Assembly (NCBI GenBank): GCA_964571855.1
Contig: CAZNDO010000013.1
Coordinates: 50,163 to 114,162 of the forward strand
Length of the DNA stretch: 64,000 nucleotides
Source: CAYYFX01 sp964571855
GTDB taxonomy: Bacteria; ARS69
Reading direction: 5' to 3'
A model generated the notes under the pieces. That model was not told the origin of the DNA and searched no databases. It saw nothing but the letters and a program-made list of their open reading frames with translations. Shown in pieces: positions 61,314 through 64,000 of this stretch (positions are counted from its first letter, which is position 1; every line of letters begins with the position of its first letter). A program made the translations under genes and the position numbers.

Positions 61314-63491
61314 CTACGCGCCGGCCGGCCGCCGCTCCAGGTACAGCCGCCCCAGTTCGTCCTTCGCCTCCCCCACGAGGCCCGCCGCGGTGGACAGGCA
61401 GTCCACCAGCTCGTCCCGGTCCGCGATCCGCGCCACGCACAGGCGCCAGATCTCGTCCTCGAAGCAGCCCAGCGCCATCTGGATCTCGTTCAGCCGGAAG
61501 CCCTCGTCCAGGCGTTGCTCCAGGATGCGCCGCACGTGCTCCACCAGCGCACCGCGGTTCCCGCGCGTGGCGCGCAGGATCCCCTGCGCCAGTCCCTCGA
61601 TGCGCGCGCGCGCGTCGTCCCCCGGCCGCGCCACGTAGTGCGGCGCACCGGACGCCAGCACGCGGCGCAGCGTGCGTTCCACCAGCTCGTCCTCGTGCGC
61701 GGCGACCAGATCGTGGAGCCGCGTGCGCCCGCCGGCGCCGGCCTGGCCGAACGCGCCCGGCGGGACGAAGCCCTCCGTCGGGTCGGCCCGTCCCGTCACC
61801 GTGGCGGGCAGGCGCAGGAAATCGAAGTTGCACAGCCGCGCCGCCGGCAGCCCGTCCCCGTCCCGCAGCAACCGGCCCGCGGCGTCCAGCGGGAGCAGCA
61901 GCTGGCGCGGGAGCAGCGCCAGCACCTCCACGCCGGCGGCGGCCACCTGCGCGCGCACACGCTCGAGCAGCGCGTCCCGCTCCGCGGCCGCGACGAGGCC
62001 GCGCCGGAGCGCCTCCTCCCCGCTCACGGCGCCGTAGTACGCCTCCTCCTCGTCCCCGGCGAGGCGCTCGCCCCCGCCGTAGCGCCACAGCGTGACGTAG
62101 TCGTGGTCCGAGCGCAGCACCGGCTCCCCGTCCGGCATCCGGAAGCGCTCGTGCGTGCGGTATCGCCGCCAGTCCAGCGTGCGATCCTCCAGGTGGGACG
62201 CATGCCCCGTGCGGTAGATCCCGTGCGGCGCGATGACGGGCACGCCCGCGTCCTCCAGCAGCACCGCGAGCGCGATCTCCTCGAACGGGCTGTTCACCCC
62301 GTGCTCCAGCGCGCGGCGTTCGAGGGCATCGTCCCCGCCGCCGGCCGACTCCCCCACGCGCGACACCTTCCACACGAGGTCCACGTTGTCCTTCGTGCGG
62401 GTGGCGAAGGTCTCGTGCGCGGGGTGCAGCCGGATGCGCGGGGTCTGCCGCCAGCGCTCCGGCAGGAAGAACTCGAACAGGGCGGCGTCCCGCGCGCGGA
62501 CCCACAGCGCGCCGCCCGTGCTCTCGACGCGGCCGAACGCGTAGTCCACCTCGAAGACGGACGCCGCCGCGAGGTGCGCGGGCAGCGTGGTGCGCGCCGC
62601 CACGTCGCGCACGCGGTCCAGGTACTCGCGATGCCGGCGCACCTGCACCTCGCGCTCGCGCTCGGGAGTGCGCTGGAGCAGCTCGTGGTCGACGAGGCCG
62701 TACTCGACGTCCGCGCCGGCGCCCTCCGCGCGGCGCAGCCCGCCCGCCTCGTCCGTCCGCAGGATCACGTGGTTCGGCTTCATGTCCAGCACGCGGAACC
62801 CGAGCGACGCGAGGTCCGCCTCGGCGCGCCGCGTGAGGGCCTCGAGCCCGGCGCCGTCCAGCAGCGCGCGGTCGTACGCCTGCACCGCGTCGATCCCCTC
62901 CAGCCAGCGGTACACCAGCAGGTAGTCCCGCAGGATGTCGATCTCCACGCCCGGGTGCCGCGCCAGCTTCCCGGCGATCCGCGCCTCGCTCCGCCCGGAC
63001 TGCCAGAGCTGCATGCGCTCCGGCGGCACGTAGATCGCCAGCGGCTCCTGGAAGCGGACGGGCGAGCCCGCGTCGCGCAACGTCCGGCGCACCTCCTCCA
63101 CGAGGGCGAACTCCTCGAACGGGCTGTTGAACTCGGCGTTCAGCACCTCGTACACGACCTTCGTCTCCAGCGGCACGTGCTGGCCCACGCGCGAGTACTT
63201 CACGACGAGATCCAGGGACGCGCCGGCGCGCTCCTTCGTGGGCACGGCGTAGACCGCGCTGGTTCCCGGCAGGCGCACGCGATGCGCTTCGAACCAGGCC
63301 GGCTCGTACCAGCTCTCCGGCTGCAGGTGGTCCAGGAAGCGGAGGGCCTCCACGGGGAGGTACAGGTCGCCCCCGTCCGCCGTGGGCACACGTGCGTACG
63401 TCACGCCCATCAACGCGACGAGCACCGCGCCGTCGGGGAGATGGACACCTTCCGGCGCGGAGCGCGCGGGCGCGGCCTTCGCATCGGGCAT
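61314..63491 (-). CDS. 725-aa protein with duplicated kinase-like halves and RsbRD_N-like tail
   Basis: 725 residues with an internal duplication. Repeat 1 (about residues 85-150) has SLDLVVKYSRVG and NSPFEEFALVEEVRR; repeat 2 (about 350-430) has NVDLVWKVSRVG and NSPFEEIALAVLLEDAG. The Lys-containing strand looks like a protein-kinase ATP lysine. LDMKPNHVILR (near residue 235) resembles a kinase catalytic loop but lacks the HRD Asp layout. The last ~125 residues (LVERTLRRVLASGAPHY, EHVRRILEQRLDEGF) resemble the RsbRD N-terminal sensor domain. No signal peptide or membrane helix. I know no protein of this exact plan; a pseudokinase-type sensor is my best guess. The ATG 63491 start is likely; the leader is weak. 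Confidence 0.7.
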   Translation of the reverse strand: MPDAKAAPARSAPEGVHLPDGAVLVALMGVTYARVPTADGGDLYLPVEALRFLDHLQPESWYEPAWFEAHRVRLPGTSAVYAVPTKERAGASLDLVVKYSRVGQHVPLETKVVYEVLNAEFNSPFEEFALVEEVRRTLRDAGSPVRFQEPLAIYVPPERMQLWQSGRSEARIAGKLARHPGVEIDILRDYLLVYRWLEGIDAVQAYDRALLDGAGLEALTRRAEADLASLGFRVLDMKPNHVILRTDEAGGLRRAEGAGADVEYGLVDHELLQRTPEREREVQVRRHREYLDRVRDVAARTTLPAHLAAASVFEVDYAFGRVESTGGALWVRARDAALFEFFLPERWRQTPRIRLHPAHETFATRTKDNVDLVWKVSRVGESAGGGDDALERRALEHGVNSPFEEIALAVLLEDAGVPVIAPHGIYRTGHASHLEDRTLDWRRYRTHERFRMPDGEPVLRSDHDYVTLWRYGGGERLAGDEEEAYYGAVSGEEALRRGLVAAAERDALLERVRAQVAAAGVEVLALLPRQLLLPLDAAGRLLRDGDGLPAARLCNFDFLRLPATVTGRADPTEGFVPPGAFGQAGAGGRTRLHDLVAAHEDELVERTLRRVLASGAPHYVARPGDDARARIEGLAQGILRATRGNRGALVEHVRRILEQRLDEGFRLNEIQMALGCFEDEIWRLCVARIADRDELVDCLSTAAGLVGEAKDELGRLYLERRPAGA

Positions 63492-63625
63492 CGGAAGCGC
63501 CTTCAGGAGGCGGGGGCCTCAAGGGCAAGGTACGTCGGCGTCGCGGCGAGGGAAGGGGCCGCCGTGGCTGCGCGTGGTGTCGGGGACCGGGCGCAAGATC
63601 ACGTAACATGCTGTCCGAGAATGAC

Positions 63626-63760
63626 TTACGGAGCGGCCTCCCGCACGGCGCCCGGCAACCGCACGAAGCGGACCGCCTGCCCGCCGCCGGCCGCGAGGTC
63701 CAGCTCCATCGCCTCGCCGCCCGTCACGTGCTTCCGCCCGATCCACATCGTGTACGTCGC
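63626..63760 (-). pseudogene. Possible C-terminal gene remnant
   Basis: A minus-strand frame ends at 63626 with TYTMWIGRKHVTGG and RFVRLPGAVREAAP. It reads like genuine protein, but upstream it turns into antisense of the fragment below and has no start. I do not recognise the family. It could be the end of a gene broken by rearrangement. Confidence 0.3.
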
Positions 63761-63765
63761 CCCCG

Positions 63766-63885
63766 CCGGGCCGCCACACGTACCAGTTCGTGTCGGACGG
63801 GGACCGCTGGCTCGAGGATCCGTCCGCCGAGCACCACGAAGCCGACGGATTCGGCGGGCGAGCCGCGGTGCTGGTGGTGGACTAG
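63766..63885 (+). pseudogene. C-terminal fragment of a CBM48/AMPK-type glycogen-binding domain
   Basis: The plus frame reads PGRHTYQFVSDGDRWLEDP then AEHHEADGFGGRAAVLVVD and stops. That is the characteristic end of an E-set glycogen-binding domain ('YEYKFvvDG.W..DP......DGFGG.NsvlvV'). No start codon exists in frame and the preceding bases are antisense to the fragment above, so only the tail of the gene is here. Confidence 0.6.
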
Positions 63886-64000
63886 CGGCGCCCACGGGCG
63901 CCTCCACGCCGGAGGTCGGGCGAGCAAGCCGCCCGGACATCCCGGCCGGACGGGTCGGGCGCCCCGGTGCCCCTCTCGCGGGCGTTCGAGATGGGATGAA

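Noticed and set aside
63519..63779. An 86-codon minus-strand gene upstream of the 725-aa protein
   Set aside because: Low-complexity Arg/Gly/Pro content, no family match and overlap with the remnant frames.

Overview
The window is a gene-dense stretch of a very GC-rich bacterial chromosome. It holds about 50 protein genes and no RNA genes, phage, insertion sequence or CRISPR array that I can see. The best clue to the organism is an export module of the Bacteroidetes type IX kind: a PorV-like outer-membrane protein next to a gingipain-family (C25) PorU-like peptidase, plus four exported proteins that end in a FlgD-like or type A sorting domain. Extreme GC, DUF4321, DUF5989, DUF6588 and dockerin-like tails fit a non-Bacteroidetes member of the FCB group. 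Candidatus Eisenbacteria or a relative of Gemmatimonadota are my best guesses. This is inference, not a placement.

Layout. 1-10,782 (minus): NHL-repeat protein, DUF5683-like membrane protein, M6 protease with FG-GAP repeats, PorV and a PorU-like C25 peptidase, read from one promoter inside the end of accA. 11,016-18,721 (minus): accA, a YjbH-like envelope protein, dnaE and an M23 peptidase. 18,863-20,713 (plus): a PpiD/SurA-type foldase. 21,058-25,061 (minus): a tightly overlapped chain panB-panC-glmU(N)-HIT-LytR_C-DUF4321-tat. 25,238-31,422: dockerin-like protein; folB-folK-deoxynucleoside kinase; groES-groEL with a CIRCE operator and a UUCG-loop terminator; and a DUF6588 pair. 31,550-36,265 (minus): uvrB-nadC-birA-coaX. 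36,375-48,736: lipoprotein, two M42-type peptidases, a degenerate HD protein, DUF5989, DsbD, a 768-aa membrane/HhH protein, DUF1684, rhomboid and M32 carboxypeptidase. 48,842-55,504: glycosidase-like lipoprotein, glutaryl-CoA-type dehydrogenase, arginine deiminase, ornithine carbamoyltransferase and NhaD-type antiporter. 55,505-64,000: exported BNR and HExxH proteins with sorting tails, a collapsed GNAT-nitrilase pseudogene, a 725-aa protein of duplicated kinase-like halves, and two opposed gene remnants.

Several themes recur. Thirteen intergenic sites share one promoter form, TTGnnn, 17-18 bases, then a TAnnnT-like -10. Two of them hide the -35 inside the stop codon of the upstream gene. Operons rely on 4-base ATGA/GTGA overlaps, and GTG or TTG starts are frequent. 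Two convergent gene gaps (20,714-21,057 and 43,948-44,156) are filled with long inverted repeats.

The observations I would follow first are the PorU/PorV module with its four sorting-tail proteins, the 725-aa duplicated protein, the 768-aa membrane/HhH protein, the GNAT-nitrilase deletion and the two large intergenic dyads. I could not run any database search, so all family names rest on motifs read by eye.
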